DNA of 22,529 nucleotides, taken from contig JAJOKN010000011.1 in NCBI GenBank assembly GCA_021129815.1, positions 4,322-26,850 of the forward strand. The letters run 5' to 3'. This document shows positions 1-8,007 of the stretch, one piece after another; within the stretch, counting starts at the first letter, position 1, and each line of letters begins with the position of its first letter. The stretch is from Desulfotomaculum sp. GTDB taxonomy: Bacteria > Bacillota > Desulfotomaculia > Desulfotomaculales > Desulfohalotomaculaceae. Both the position numbers and the translations under genes were made by a program. Under the pieces are notes generated by a model, which did no database searches, was not told where the DNA came from, and saw nothing but the letters and a program-made list of their open reading frames with translations.

Positions 1-28
1 AAAAAAATTGAGATGGAGGGGGTAAAAT

Positions 29-217
29 ATGTCTATGTGTTGTAGCATTTGCGGAAGATTGATAGAAAAAAAAGAAGATGAAACACCAAGCGGTGATTGG
101 CTTGAAGAAGCTTTAGCGTTAAAGCCTAAACAAAAATCAACTGTTTTTTGCCAGATGTGTGAGGCAAAGTTGAGAAAGGAAGCAGATGATTCTCAAAAAC
201 CCAGAAAACCTATGTGA
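29..217 (+). CDS. Small CxxC/CxxC putative zinc-binding protein
   Basis: This 62-residue protein starts at ATG 29, 7-8 nt after a strong GGAGGGGG ribosome binding site. It carries two CxxC pairs (Cys5/Cys8 in CSIC and Cys41/Cys44 in CQMC) about 32 residues apart, the spacing of a small zinc ribbon. The C-terminus is lysine-rich and polar. There is no signal peptide or membrane segment, so it should be cytoplasmic. Short proteins of this pattern are common in Firmicutes (YlaI/DUF2197-like), but I cannot assign it firmly to that family. It lies about 120 nt upstream of the UPF0182 gene on the same strand. Its function is unknown. The ribosome binding site and paired cysteines make it a credible gene. 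Confidence 0.7.
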   Translation: MSMCCSICGRLIEKKEDETPSGDWLEEALALKPKQKSTVFCQMCEAKLRKEADDSQKPRKPM

Positions 218-250
218 TAGGAACAAAGGTTTTTAGGAGTGAATGAGTTT

Positions 251-334
251 ATGTTCGTAATTCTTGATAGTATTATAACTGCAAAAGACATTAAAAGTAT
301 AACAAAGAAAAAAAAAGAAAGTGTGGAGGTGTGA
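251..334 (+). CDS. Possible 27-codon leader reading frame before the UPF0182 gene
   Basis: A short frame starts at ATG 251, 11 nt after an AGGAG at 235-239. It encodes 27 residues beginning MFVILDSIITAKD and ending in a lysine-rich tail (KKKKESVEV). Its TGA (332-334) falls 3 nt before the TTG start of the next gene and after that gene's ribosome binding site (325-330), so ribosomes finishing this frame would sit on the next start. That arrangement would suit translational coupling. No homologue is recognised, and a chance frame in AT-rich DNA is the main alternative. Confidence 0.25.
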   Translation: MFVILDSIITAKDIKSITKKKKESVEV

Positions 335-337
335 TTT

Positions 338-3136
338 TTGTTCAAGAAATATTATTTGTATGCAGCAATTGCTGCAGTGCTGGTTTTGCTATTTGGCATA
401 TCACAGGCATTGGCTGCACTCTATGTGGATTGGCTGTGGTTCAAATCGCTTAACTATCAGGAAGTTTTTCTCACAGCTTTGTTCAGCGAAATAACTCTTA
501 AAATTGTAACGGGCATATTGTTTTTTGTGTTTTTGTTTGTAAACTTAGCTTTTACACAGCGCTTTATATTGCAAAAAGTAGAAGAGCTGAAAAATCGACT
601 TAGAGCAGCTGTTTTTGAGGAAAAAGTAATTGATATGCAACAGCCTATCGATCAGATTGAACAGTGGGTTAAGCTTATAACTAAGCGTTCTCTAACTGCT
701 GTATTCCTGCTGCTCAGCATTGCATTGGCTTTTATAACCAGCAGTGCTTTTAGTGGAGATTGGATAATAGTACAGAAATTTTTAAACAGCACCCTTTTTA
801 ATGTTGCAGATCCCATCTTCCAAAAGGATATATCTTTTTATGTGTTTGAGTTGCCATTTTATAAGTTTTTATTGAGCTTTGCCATATGGACAATTGTAGT
901 CACTGCATTAATTTTAGGCTTGGTTTATATTGTGGCTGAAATGTTATCAAGCGGCGACAGGTTTGGATTATTCAAATCAACGCAAGTGCGCTTGCATATA
1001 TCGGTATTAGCAGGTTTGTTTTTTGTGTTTAAAGCCATTGGGTTTTACTTAAATCGATATAATCTTTTATTTAACGATGAAGGCGTAATCTATGGCGCTG
1101 GATTTACAGATGTTAATATAACAATGTTAGCACTTAAAGTGCTTGCAGTATTGTCTTTTATAACTGCAGTTATAATTATAGTAAATGTTTTTATGAAGAA
1201 ATTTAACTTTGTAGTTTACAGCGTTGCAGGCTTAATTGTGACAGCTGTTATTTTAAACGGCATAGTTCCTTCTCTTGTTGAGCGTTTTATAGTTTTGCCG
1301 AATCAGTTCAACAAGGAAGAACCTTACATTGCTCACAATATCAAATATACGAGAAAAGCGTATGATTTGGAAAAAATTGAAACTCACAGTTTTCCTGCAA
1401 ATCAAAAGCTGTCAATAGAAGATATACAGCAAAATAGCGCTACTATTAATAATATAAGACTATGGGATGACAGACCTCTTAAGCAGACATATTCACAGCT
1501 GCAGGAGATGAGATTGTATTATGAGTTTGTGGACATAGATATAGATCGATATATAATAGACGGCGAGCTAAGACAAGTAATGCTTGCAGCTCGTGAATTA
1601 AATCAAGAAAAGCTGCCTGCTCAAGCGCAGACTTGGGTTAACCAGCGTTTAGTTTATACACATGGTTACGGAATTACTATGAGTCCAGTCAATGAAGCAA
1701 CTGCTGTGGGATTACCTAAGTTTTTCAAAAAGGATATACCGCCTAGAGGGAGTGATGATATAGTAATTAAGCGTCCTGAAATATACTTCGGTGAACGCAC
1801 AGACCAATATGTAATTGTAAATACAAAGACTAAAGAATTCAACTATCCATTGGGAGATCAAAACGTTTTTACCACTTATAAAGCTGACAGCGGAATAAAT
1901 ATTGGGAACTTTTTAAACAGAGCTATAATTTCCTATGTGTTATCTGACTACAAGATAATGTTTTCAGGCGATATAACACCTGAAAGTCAAATACTCATGC
2001 ACAGGAATATTAGAGAACGTGTACCTAAAATTGCACCATTTTTGATGTATGACGGCGATCCTTATATTGTAGTAAACAATGATGGAAAGCTTTACTGGCT
2101 TTGGGCTGCTTATACCGTTACAGATATGTTTCCTTATTCTGAGCCATTTCACGAGGATTTAAATTATATAAGAAATTCTGTAAAAGTAGTTATAGATGCT
2201 TACACTGGCAAGGTAGATTTTTATATCGTTGATGAAAATGATCCGCTTATTAAAACTTACAGCAAAATTTTCCCTGATATGTTTAAAAAGTTGGATGATA
2301 TGCCTGAAGGTTTGCGTTCTCATATTCGCTACCCTAAAGACTTGTTCAAAGTTCAGGCACAGATGTATGCGAGTTATCACATGGAAAATACGCATATATT
2401 TTACAACAAAGAAGATAAATGGGAGATAGCCACTGAAATAGTTGGTGGAGAAGAAGTTAAAATGGACCCTTATTATACTATTATTAAACTTCCTGGATGG
2501 GAAAAGCCTGAGTTTGTTCTAATACTTCCATTCACTCCCACTGATAGAAAGAATATGATAGCCTGGTTGGCAGCACGATCAGATGGAGAAAATTATGGAA
2601 GGCTTTTATTGTATGAATTTCCAAAGCATAAGCTGATATATGGGCCTATGCAAATTGAAGCTAGAATTAACCAGGATGGCGATATATCTCAGCAACTCAC
2701 TTTATGGGATCAACGTGGTTCATCAGTTATACGCGGCAATCTTTTTGTTATCCCCATAGAAGATTCGATACTATATGTTGAACCGTTGTTTTTACAAGCA
2801 GAAAAAGGTAAAATGCCAGAGCTCCGCAGAGTTATAGTAGCTCATGGGGATAAGATAGTTATGGAGCCGACATTGGAGCAAGCGCTGCAGCGTTTATTTG
2901 GGCAGCAAATCATAGCACCGGATGAAGAAGAAAGGCTTGAAGCAGAACCAATTATGGAAATAAGCGATTTAATCAAACGCGCTGTGGAACTGTATGATGA
3001 ATCATATAGAGAGTTGCAGCAAGGAAACTGGGCGGAATATGGAAGGCTGCAAGAACAGTTGAGAGAAATATTAGGTCAACTTGAAGAAAGCCTTGGAAAA
3101 CAAAAAGATTCTGATGAAGGGGTTGCGGTAATATAA
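338..3136 (+). CDS. UPF0182 family multi-pass membrane protein
   Basis: This 932-residue protein belongs to the UPF0182 (COG1615) family, whose function is not established. The N-terminal third holds about seven hydrophobic segments (roughly residues 5-29, 52-75, 118-138, 174-201, 219-239, 262-286 and 290-312). They are followed by the family's typical PNQFNKEEPYIAHNIKYTRK stretch (321-340). The rest is a large soluble, probably extracytoplasmic, domain. The last about 60 residues are Glu/Gln-rich and look like a short coiled coil. Length and layout match full-length members. The start is TTG 338, chosen because GGAGGT (325-330) lies 7 nt upstream. The ComFB-domain gene follows after 55 nt on the same strand. 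No enzymatic motif is recognisable. Confidence 0.93.
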   Translation: MFKKYYLYAAIAAVLVLLFGISQALAALYVDWLWFKSLNYQEVFLTALFSEITLKIVTGILFFVFLFVNLAFTQRFILQKVEELKNRLRAAVFEEKVIDMQQPIDQIEQWVKLITKRSLTAVFLLLSIALAFITSSAFSGDWIIVQKFLNSTLFNVADPIFQKDISFYVFELPFYKFLLSFAIWTIVVTALILGLVYIVAEMLSSGDRFGLFKSTQVRLHISVLAGLFFVFKAIGFYLNRYNLLFNDEGVIYGAGFTDVNITMLALKVLAVLSFITAVIIIVNVFMKKFNFVVYSVAGLIVTAVILNGIVPSLVERFIVLPNQFNKEEPYIAHNIKYTRKAYDLEKIETHSFPANQKLSIEDIQQNSATINNIRLWDDRPLKQTYSQLQEMRLYYEFVDIDIDRYIIDGELRQVMLAARELNQEKLPAQAQTWVNQRLVYTHGYGITMSPVNEATAVGLPKFFKKDIPPRGSDDIVIKRPEIYFGERTDQYVIVNTKTKEFNYPLGDQNVFTTYKADSGINIGNFLNRAIISYVLSDYKIMFSGDITPESQILMHRNIRERVPKIAPFLMYDGDPYIVVNNDGKLYWLWAAYTVTDMFPYSEPFHEDLNYIRNSVKVVIDAYTGKVDFYIVDENDPLIKTYSKIFPDMFKKLDDMPEGLRSHIRYPKDLFKVQAQMYASYHMENTHIFYNKEDKWEIATEIVGGEEVKMDPYYTIIKLPGWEKPEFVLILPFTPTDRKNMIAWLAARSDGENYGRLLLYEFPKHKLIYGPMQIEARINQDGDISQQLTLWDQRGSSVIRGNLFVIPIEDSILYVEPLFLQAEKGKMPELRRVIVAHGDKIVMEPTLEQALQRLFGQQIIAPDEEERLEAEPIMEISDLIKRAVELYDESYRELQQGNWAEYGRLQEQLREILGQLEESLGKQKDSDEGVAVI

Positions 3137-3142
3137 AGCACT

Positions 3143-3174
3143 AACTTTATGTAGTCAAAATGAAGTTTTTATTT
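3143..3174 (+). terminator. Weak AT-rich hairpin with T-tract after the UPF0182 gene
   Basis: AACTTTAT (3143-3150) pairs with ATGAAGTT (3160-3167) through 8 pairs including one G-T, with a 9-nt loop, and is followed by TTTATTT. The stem has only two G-C pairs, so it may be a weak or partial terminator, or chance. It lies just upstream of the ComFB ribosome binding site. Confidence 0.25.
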
Positions 3175-3191
3175 AAAAGGTGTTTTGTGTA

Positions 3192-3470
3192 ATGGTATAT
3201 AATTATACAGAACTGATGGTGCGTCAATATTTGGACAGCATATTAAAAGAATATAAGAAGAATAACCCAAACATGTGCACCTGCGAATTGTGCAAACAAG
3301 ATATTATCGCGATAGCTCTAAACAATTTAAGTACACGTTATGTTACTACAGAGAAGGGACGTATAATTAACCAGGTGCTTTTAGAACAAATAGACCAAAA
3401 AGCTGAAATTATAACTCAGATACTAAAGGCTATTCAGATAGTAAAAAAAAATCCAAGGCATCAAAAGTAA
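3192..3470 (+). CDS. ComFB-domain protein
   Basis: This 92-residue protein matches the late-competence ComFB family: an N-terminal NYTELMVRQYLD segment, then the cysteine cluster CTCELCKQDI (Cys29, Cys31, Cys34), then IALNNLSTRYVTTEKG. Bacillus subtilis comFB lies in the comF competence operon but its role there is unclear. Cyanobacterial ComFB-domain proteins have been reported to bind cyclic di-nucleotides. I place the start at ATG 3192 because AAGGTG (3177-3182) lies 9 nt upstream. A GTG at 3180 in the same frame overlaps that ribosome binding site and would add only four residues. There is no signal peptide or membrane segment. The gene follows the UPF0182 gene by 55 nt. Family assignment is firm; function here is open. 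Confidence 0.88.
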   Translation: MVYNYTELMVRQYLDSILKEYKKNNPNMCTCELCKQDIIAIALNNLSTRYVTTEKGRIINQVLLEQIDQKAEIITQILKAIQIVKKNPRHQK

Positions 3471-3504
3471 ACTCCAAAATATGTCAAATTATTCAAAGGA
3501 TTAA

Positions 3505-3555
3505 TAAATCACCCTGTTGTATTAATTAATCTAATTAATACTTAAGGGTGATTTA
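3505..3555. terminator. Long two-part inverted repeat, probable bidirectional terminator
   Basis: An 11-bp outer stem (TAAATCACCCT at 3505-3515 with AGGGTGATTTA at 3545-3555) encloses a 3x3 internal loop. Inside is a perfect 10-bp AT stem (GTATTAATTA at 3519-3528 with TAATTAATAC at 3532-3541) capped by 3 nt. It sits 35 nt after the ComFB stop and about 30 nt before the glycosyltransferase remnant. A-run and T-run flanks suit an intrinsic terminator working in either direction. A small mobile-element scar is the alternative, since the adjacent gene is truncated exactly here. Confidence 0.5.
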
Positions 3556-3587
3556 GTTATATATAAATAATGTTAATTTGATATTAA

Positions 3588-4250
3588 TATCATTTAACAA
3601 CTATACCAACAGGAATACCTAGCGAATATTTCACAGAAAGAGATCGCATGTGGTTAAGAAAAAAGTATCAAATTCCAAGTGAAAGCAAGGTGCTGTTATT
3701 TGTTGGAAGGTTGGGCAAAGAAAAGAATATAGATTTTCTATTGGATATGCATGAAGTCATTATAAAAAGTAATTATAACGCAGTACTAGTAATAGTAGGA
3801 GATGGGCCGTACAAACAGGAGCTGAAAAATAAGGTATACCACAAAGGTTTGGGAAATAAGGTGATATTTACAGGTTTGCTGTCTAAATTTGATACTATTA
3901 AATGCTATGCAGGGGCAGATTTATTTGTGTTTGCATCTGTTACTGAGACACAGGGGCTTGTGATTGGGGAAGCAAAAGCTGCGGGATTACCAGTGATAGC
4001 TGTAGATGCTTTTGGAGTATCCGACATGATAGTGCATGGAGAAGATGGTTATCTTTCTCCTCTTGATTTGGGTAGGTTTATAAGCTATGTAAAGGAAGTT
4101 TTGTCTAACAAAGAACTTTATAGTAAAATGAAGCAAAGTGCTGTAAAAAACGCTCAAAAGATGTCTTCGCATAACTGTGCACAGAAGCTGTTAGATGTTT
4201 ATAGATTGGTGTTTTCTGAATGCAATTCGGTGAGAAAAATATCAGTGTGA
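3588..4250 (+). pseudogene. 5'-truncated GT4 glycosyltransferase (C-terminal half only)
   Basis: The frame opens after a TAA at 3585 and reads YHLTTIPTGIPSEYFTERDR before the first ATG (3648). IPTGI followed by the R-x-LRKKYQIP linker is what normally sits about midway in a GT4 glycosyltransferase. The whole C-terminal GT-B domain follows: LLFVGRLGKEKNIDFLL, IVGDGPYKQEL, VIFTGLL and the EX7E donor-binding motif in ETQGLVIGEAKAAGLP. The ETQG form recalls diacylglycerol glucosyltransferases. The N-terminal acceptor domain (about 170-180 residues) is absent, and nothing in any frame of the 120 nt upstream encodes it. ATG 3648 has only a weak AAAGAG ribosome site, and a 200-residue half enzyme is unlikely to be active. 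The reading frame is otherwise intact, suggesting a recent deletion. Confidence 0.8.
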
Positions 4251-4272
4251 TTTTAAAAGAGGTGATTTTAAA

Positions 4273-4554
4273 GTGTTTAACTTTAGCTTTTGGGATATAA
4301 TATTGATATTAATGATAGCTTTAATAATATTTGGTCCCAAAAAACTTCCAGAAATAGCTAATTCTCTTGGAAAAGCCATAGCAGAGTTTAAGAAAGTGAC
4401 CGGTAAAGCATCTAACGCTATTGAAAGCACTAAGAGTGAAGTTAAAGAACTGGAAAAAGATGTTGTAGGCAAATCATCTGATTTGAATGACAAAAAATTA
4501 AATGAATCTGAGAAGAGCAGCAATGATAAAAATTTAAACAAGACTATTAAGTAA
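4273..4554 (+). CDS. tatA: Sec-independent (Tat) translocase subunit TatA
   Basis: This 93-residue protein has the TatA/TatB layout: one N-terminal membrane helix (about residues 5-20), the FGPKKLPE hinge (20-27), an amphipathic helix (IANSLGKAIAEFKKVTGKA) and a charged, disordered tail rich in Lys, Glu, Asn and Ser. TatA oligomers with TatC export folded twin-arginine proteins across the membrane. GTG 4273 is the start, 8 nt after AAAAGAGGTG (4256-4264). It begins 22 nt after the glycosyltransferase remnant and ends 84 nt before dprA. No tatC is present in this window, so the partner must be elsewhere if the system works. With only one member visible, TatA and TatB cannot be told apart strictly; Firmicutes normally use a TatA-type protein. 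Confidence 0.92.
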   Translation: MFNFSFWDIILILMIALIIFGPKKLPEIANSLGKAIAEFKKVTGKASNAIESTKSEVKELEKDVVGKSSDLNDKKLNESEKSSNDKNLNKTIK

Positions 4555-4638
4555 ATTAAAATACTTTTAACATAAACTTTTAGCATGAACTATAAAAATA
4601 AGTTTTGTTTATATTTTTAATCGGGAGTTGTACTTGCT

Positions 4639-5742
4639 TTGAGAGATAGGATTTATTGGCTAGGATGGCAGCTCATATTTGCGGGTTCTCCTAATCATTT
4701 TTGGAATATCATAAATTATTTTGGCAGTGCTGAAGATGCTTGGAATGCTAGGAGAGAAGATTTGCTAGAAGTTGAAAATATAACACAGCATATAGCTGAT
4801 AAAATAATTGCCATTAAAAAAACTATAGATCTTGATAGAGAAGCAGAGCGCATTTATAAGCACGGTGTTGACTTTATGACTTATGATGATGTATGTTATC
4901 CATATTTATTAAAACAAATTTTTGATCCTCCACCTGTGATATTCGTAAAAGGCAATATAAACTCATTTAAGGATAATGCTGTTGCGATAGTGGGTTCGCG
5001 CAATCCTACTGCATATGGCATAACTGCTGCTAAGCGCATAGCATTTGAATTGGCAGAACACGATGTATGTGTGGTAAGCGGTATGGCGCGTGGAATAGAT
5101 GCTGCAGCGCACAGTGGAGCGCTTGAGTCTAAAAATGGATCTACCGTTGCTGTTTTAGGCTGCGGCGTTGATATAGCGTATCCACGTGAAAATGCCTGTA
5201 TCATGGAAGAGATCGTACAAAAAGGTGCTGTGATAAGCGAGTTTCCATTAGGTACGCCGCCTAAAGCATGGAGATTTCCAGTGCGCAATCGCATAATAAG
5301 CGGATTATCTAAAATAGTTTTAATAGTAGAAGCAGGGGATAAAAGCGGTGCACTTATTACAGCAGATATAGCTTTAGAACAAGGGCGAGATGTAATGGCA
5401 GTGCCAGGGAATATATACAGCAAAATGAGTAAGGGCCCACTTAAGCTTATAAAACAAGGCGCAAAACCTGTTACTGAAACGGCAGATATTTTGGAAGAAT
5501 TAGGTATAGAAAGCTTGTTTGCTGGCATTGATGACAACGTGCAGGCTGCTGGCAATTTAAAGCTCAGTGAGCTGGAACAAAAAATCCTCAAAGTGCTATC
5601 TGAACAACCCTGTTATGTAGAGGATTTATTTGAAGCAGTACAAGCGCCTTCACAGGAAATCTTGGCAGCTATAACTTTCTTGGAAGTTAAAGGAATTATA
5701 AAAAGATCACGAGGACAGATGTATTCTACTACTTTTAAATAA
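4639..5742 (+). CDS. dprA: DNA processing protein DprA (Smf)
   Basis: DprA is a cytoplasmic protein that binds incoming single-stranded DNA and loads RecA during natural transformation. The 367-residue protein has an N-terminal helix-hairpin/SAM-like region (1-70). A Rossmann-like core follows, with GSRNPTAYG (119-127), SGMARGIDAAAH (147-158), CGVDIAYPREN (175-185), PVRNRIISGLS (214-224), AGDKSGALITA (232-242) and VPGN (255-258). A C-terminal winged-helix-like domain spans about 300-367. Length is normal. TTG 4639 is the start, 11 nt after GGGAG (4623-4627). It is followed 108 nt later by topA, the usual Firmicutes neighbour. The ComFB-domain gene is nearby, but its link to competence is not shown. 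A large open frame on the opposite strand here is a shadow. Confidence 0.96.
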   Translation: MRDRIYWLGWQLIFAGSPNHFWNIINYFGSAEDAWNARREDLLEVENITQHIADKIIAIKKTIDLDREAERIYKHGVDFMTYDDVCYPYLLKQIFDPPPVIFVKGNINSFKDNAVAIVGSRNPTAYGITAAKRIAFELAEHDVCVVSGMARGIDAAAHSGALESKNGSTVAVLGCGVDIAYPRENACIMEEIVQKGAVISEFPLGTPPKAWRFPVRNRIISGLSKIVLIVEAGDKSGALITADIALEQGRDVMAVPGNIYSKMSKGPLKLIKQGAKPVTETADILEELGIESLFAGIDDNVQAAGNLKLSELEQKILKVLSEQPCYVEDLFEAVQAPSQEILAAITFLEVKGIIKRSRGQMYSTTFK

Positions 5743-5850
5743 AGAATTTTAAAAGATTAAAGATTCATTAGGTTCTAATCAACAATAAGAATATCATATT
5801 GACTTTAGGAATAATAAAAAATAAACAGGTTTTAGGAGTGTAGTAGCAAA

Positions 5851-7980
5851 GTGAAGAATAAAGCTAAAACATTGATAATTGTAGAGTCACCTGCTAAAGC
5901 AAAAAGCATCAGCAAATTTTTAGGCAGAAATTATACAGTTAAAGCATCGATGGGGCATGTAAGAGACCTACCCAAAAGCCAATTCGGCGTTGATATAGAA
6001 AATAATTTTCAACCCAAATATATAACTATACGGGGTAAAGGAAAAATAGTGAAAGAGTTGAAGTCTTCACTAAAAAATGCAGATTCTGTGTTTTTAGCAG
6101 CTGACCCAGATCGAGAAGGTGAGGCGATTACGTGGCATTTGCAACATATACTTGGAATAGATGAGTCTAAGCCCTGCCGTATAGAGTTCAATGAAATTAC
6201 TAAGGAAGCAATACAACAAGCTGTAAAAAAACCGCGACCTATAAACTTAAACCTGGTAAATGCACAACAAGCACGAAGAATACTGGATAGAATAGTAGGG
6301 TATATGTTAAGCCCTTTATTATGGCGCAAAGTAAAAAAAGGGCTTTCTGCTGGAAGAGTGCAATCTGTTGCAGTAAGAATAATAGTGGATAGAGAAGAAG
6401 AAATAAAAAATTTTGTACCAGAGGAGTATTGGTCATTAACTGCTGTTTTATCTGCAAAAGAAAGCGATGCATTTGAAGCAAAGCTGATAAGATATTCAGA
6501 CAAAAAAGTAAATATCAAAAATAAAGATGAAATGGATGAAATATTAAATGAGCTAAAAAAATCAGATTTTTTAGTGGATAATATTTCATATAAAGAAAAA
6601 CTCAAGTATCCTGTAGAGCCTTTTATAACGAGCACATTACAACAAGAAGCTTATAGAAAATTGGGATTTACATCGCGCAAAACCATGATGATAGCACAGC
6701 AGCTGTATGAAGGATTAGATATTGGCAAAAGAGGAACAACAGGTCTTATAACTTATATCCGTACTGATTCAAAGCGGGTTTCAGAAACTGCTAAAAAGGA
6801 AGCGCTTGAGTTTATAAGAGAGAGATTTGGTGAAGATTATTTGCCCAATACCAGCAAAAAGGGGAATAAGAAAAAAACTTTAAAAATTCAAGATGCGCAT
6901 GAGGCTATAAGGCCTACCGATGTACACTTAGAACCTGATGAATTAAAACAACATCTCACTGGTGATCAGTATAAGCTTTATAAGTTGATTTGGTCGAGAT
7001 TTATAGCCAGCCAAATGGCACCTGCAGTTATAGGCACAAATAGCTTGGATATTGTAGCGGGGAAATGCATTTTCCGTGCTTCTGTTTCAAGTGTTAAATT
7101 TTCAGGCTTTATGAAGGTTTACATCGAAGGAAATGATGATAAAAGCAGTGAAGATGCGTTGGATTCACAAAAGGAATTGCCCAAACTGAATAAAGGCGAT
7201 AAATTGAATTTAAAAGAGCTAATTCCAAAACAGCATTTTACACAGCCTCCACCGCGTTATACTGAAGCTACTTTAGTTAAGACTCTAGAGGAAAATGGCA
7301 TAGGACGGCCAAGCACCTATGCACCAATTATAGATACTATACAAAAGCGCGGGTATGTTGTGCGTGAAAACAAGCAATTTTACCCGACAGAGCTTGGTGA
7401 GATAGTGGTAGAGTTGTTAAAAAAGCATTTTCCAGAAATTGTAAGCATAAAATTTACTGCGGAGATGGAAGAAAAGCTGGACAAAATAGAAGAGGGAGAA
7501 GTTGATTGGATAACGGTATTAAAGGATTTTTATACTTCTTTTAGCAGCATTTTAAAAACTGCTGACAACAAGATAAGCAATGTTGAGATAGAAGATGAAG
7601 TGACTGACGAAGTGTGCAGTGAATGCGGAAGGAACTTAGTCATCAAGTTTGGCAGGTATGGAAAGTTTTTGGCATGCCCTGGTTTTCCTGACTGTAAGTT
7701 TACCAAGCCATTGTTGGAGCAAACAGGGGTTTTATGTCCTGAATGTGGTGGAGATATTGTCATTCGACGCAGTAAAAAAGGACGGGTATTTTATGGATGC
7801 AGCAACTATCCTAACTGTGGGTTTGTGATATGGAATAAACCTTCTAAACAAAAATGCCCGAAATGCGGCAGCATTATGATATATAAAAATTCACGCAGTA
7901 AGGATAAAAAAATTCAGTGTATAAATGGGGACTGCAAATATCAGACAATTGAAGATAAAAGCAATGTAGAATCGTTGTAG
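5851..7980 (+). CDS. topA: DNA topoisomerase I (type IA)
   Basis: This 709-residue type IA topoisomerase relaxes negative supercoils by transient single-strand cleavage. The Toprim domain opens with LIIVESPAKAKSISKFLG (Glu12 general acid) and carries the Mg-binding DPDRE at 85-89. The active-site tyrosine is Tyr302 in LITYIRTDSKR, and the conserved GIGRPSTYAPII lies at 483-494. The C-terminus has three cysteine zinc ribbons: C589/C592/C609/C615, C629/C632/C650/C656 and C669/C672/C690/C695. Starting at GTG 5851 gives a standard N-terminus, and TAGGAGTG (5833-5840) is 10 nt upstream. It ends 27 nt before trmFO, so the two are probably co-transcribed. All key residues are present. Confidence 0.98.
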   Translation: MKNKAKTLIIVESPAKAKSISKFLGRNYTVKASMGHVRDLPKSQFGVDIENNFQPKYITIRGKGKIVKELKSSLKNADSVFLAADPDREGEAITWHLQHILGIDESKPCRIEFNEITKEAIQQAVKKPRPINLNLVNAQQARRILDRIVGYMLSPLLWRKVKKGLSAGRVQSVAVRIIVDREEEIKNFVPEEYWSLTAVLSAKESDAFEAKLIRYSDKKVNIKNKDEMDEILNELKKSDFLVDNISYKEKLKYPVEPFITSTLQQEAYRKLGFTSRKTMMIAQQLYEGLDIGKRGTTGLITYIRTDSKRVSETAKKEALEFIRERFGEDYLPNTSKKGNKKKTLKIQDAHEAIRPTDVHLEPDELKQHLTGDQYKLYKLIWSRFIASQMAPAVIGTNSLDIVAGKCIFRASVSSVKFSGFMKVYIEGNDDKSSEDALDSQKELPKLNKGDKLNLKELIPKQHFTQPPPRYTEATLVKTLEENGIGRPSTYAPIIDTIQKRGYVVRENKQFYPTELGEIVVELLKKHFPEIVSIKFTAEMEEKLDKIEEGEVDWITVLKDFYTSFSSILKTADNKISNVEIEDEVTDEVCSECGRNLVIKFGRYGKFLACPGFPDCKFTKPLLEQTGVLCPECGGDIVIRRSKKGRVFYGCSNYPNCGFVIWNKPSKQKCPKCGSIMIYKNSRSKDKKIQCINGDCKYQTIEDKSNVESL

Positions 7981-8007
7981 GAATAGGAGTGATATTGATA
8001 AAGCGCA

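Noticed and set aside
4555..4638. Terminator between tatA and dprA (ATAAAC with GTTTAT, then a T-run).
   Set aside because: Only a 6-bp AT-rich stem with a very long loop; not convincing.
4896..5591. 231-codon open frame on the minus strand opposite dprA.
   Set aside because: The plus frame encodes a full, motif-rich DprA; the minus translation is low-complexity, Ser/Pro/Ile-rich and has no family match or ribosome site.
5743..5850. topA promoter with TTGACT at 5799-5804.
   Set aside because: The -35 is good, but the best -10 at proper spacing (TAAACA) matches only 3 of 6.
6009..6635. 208-codon open frame on the minus strand opposite topA.
   Set aside because: Lies entirely within the Toprim and following domains of topA; Ser/Phe-rich shadow translation.
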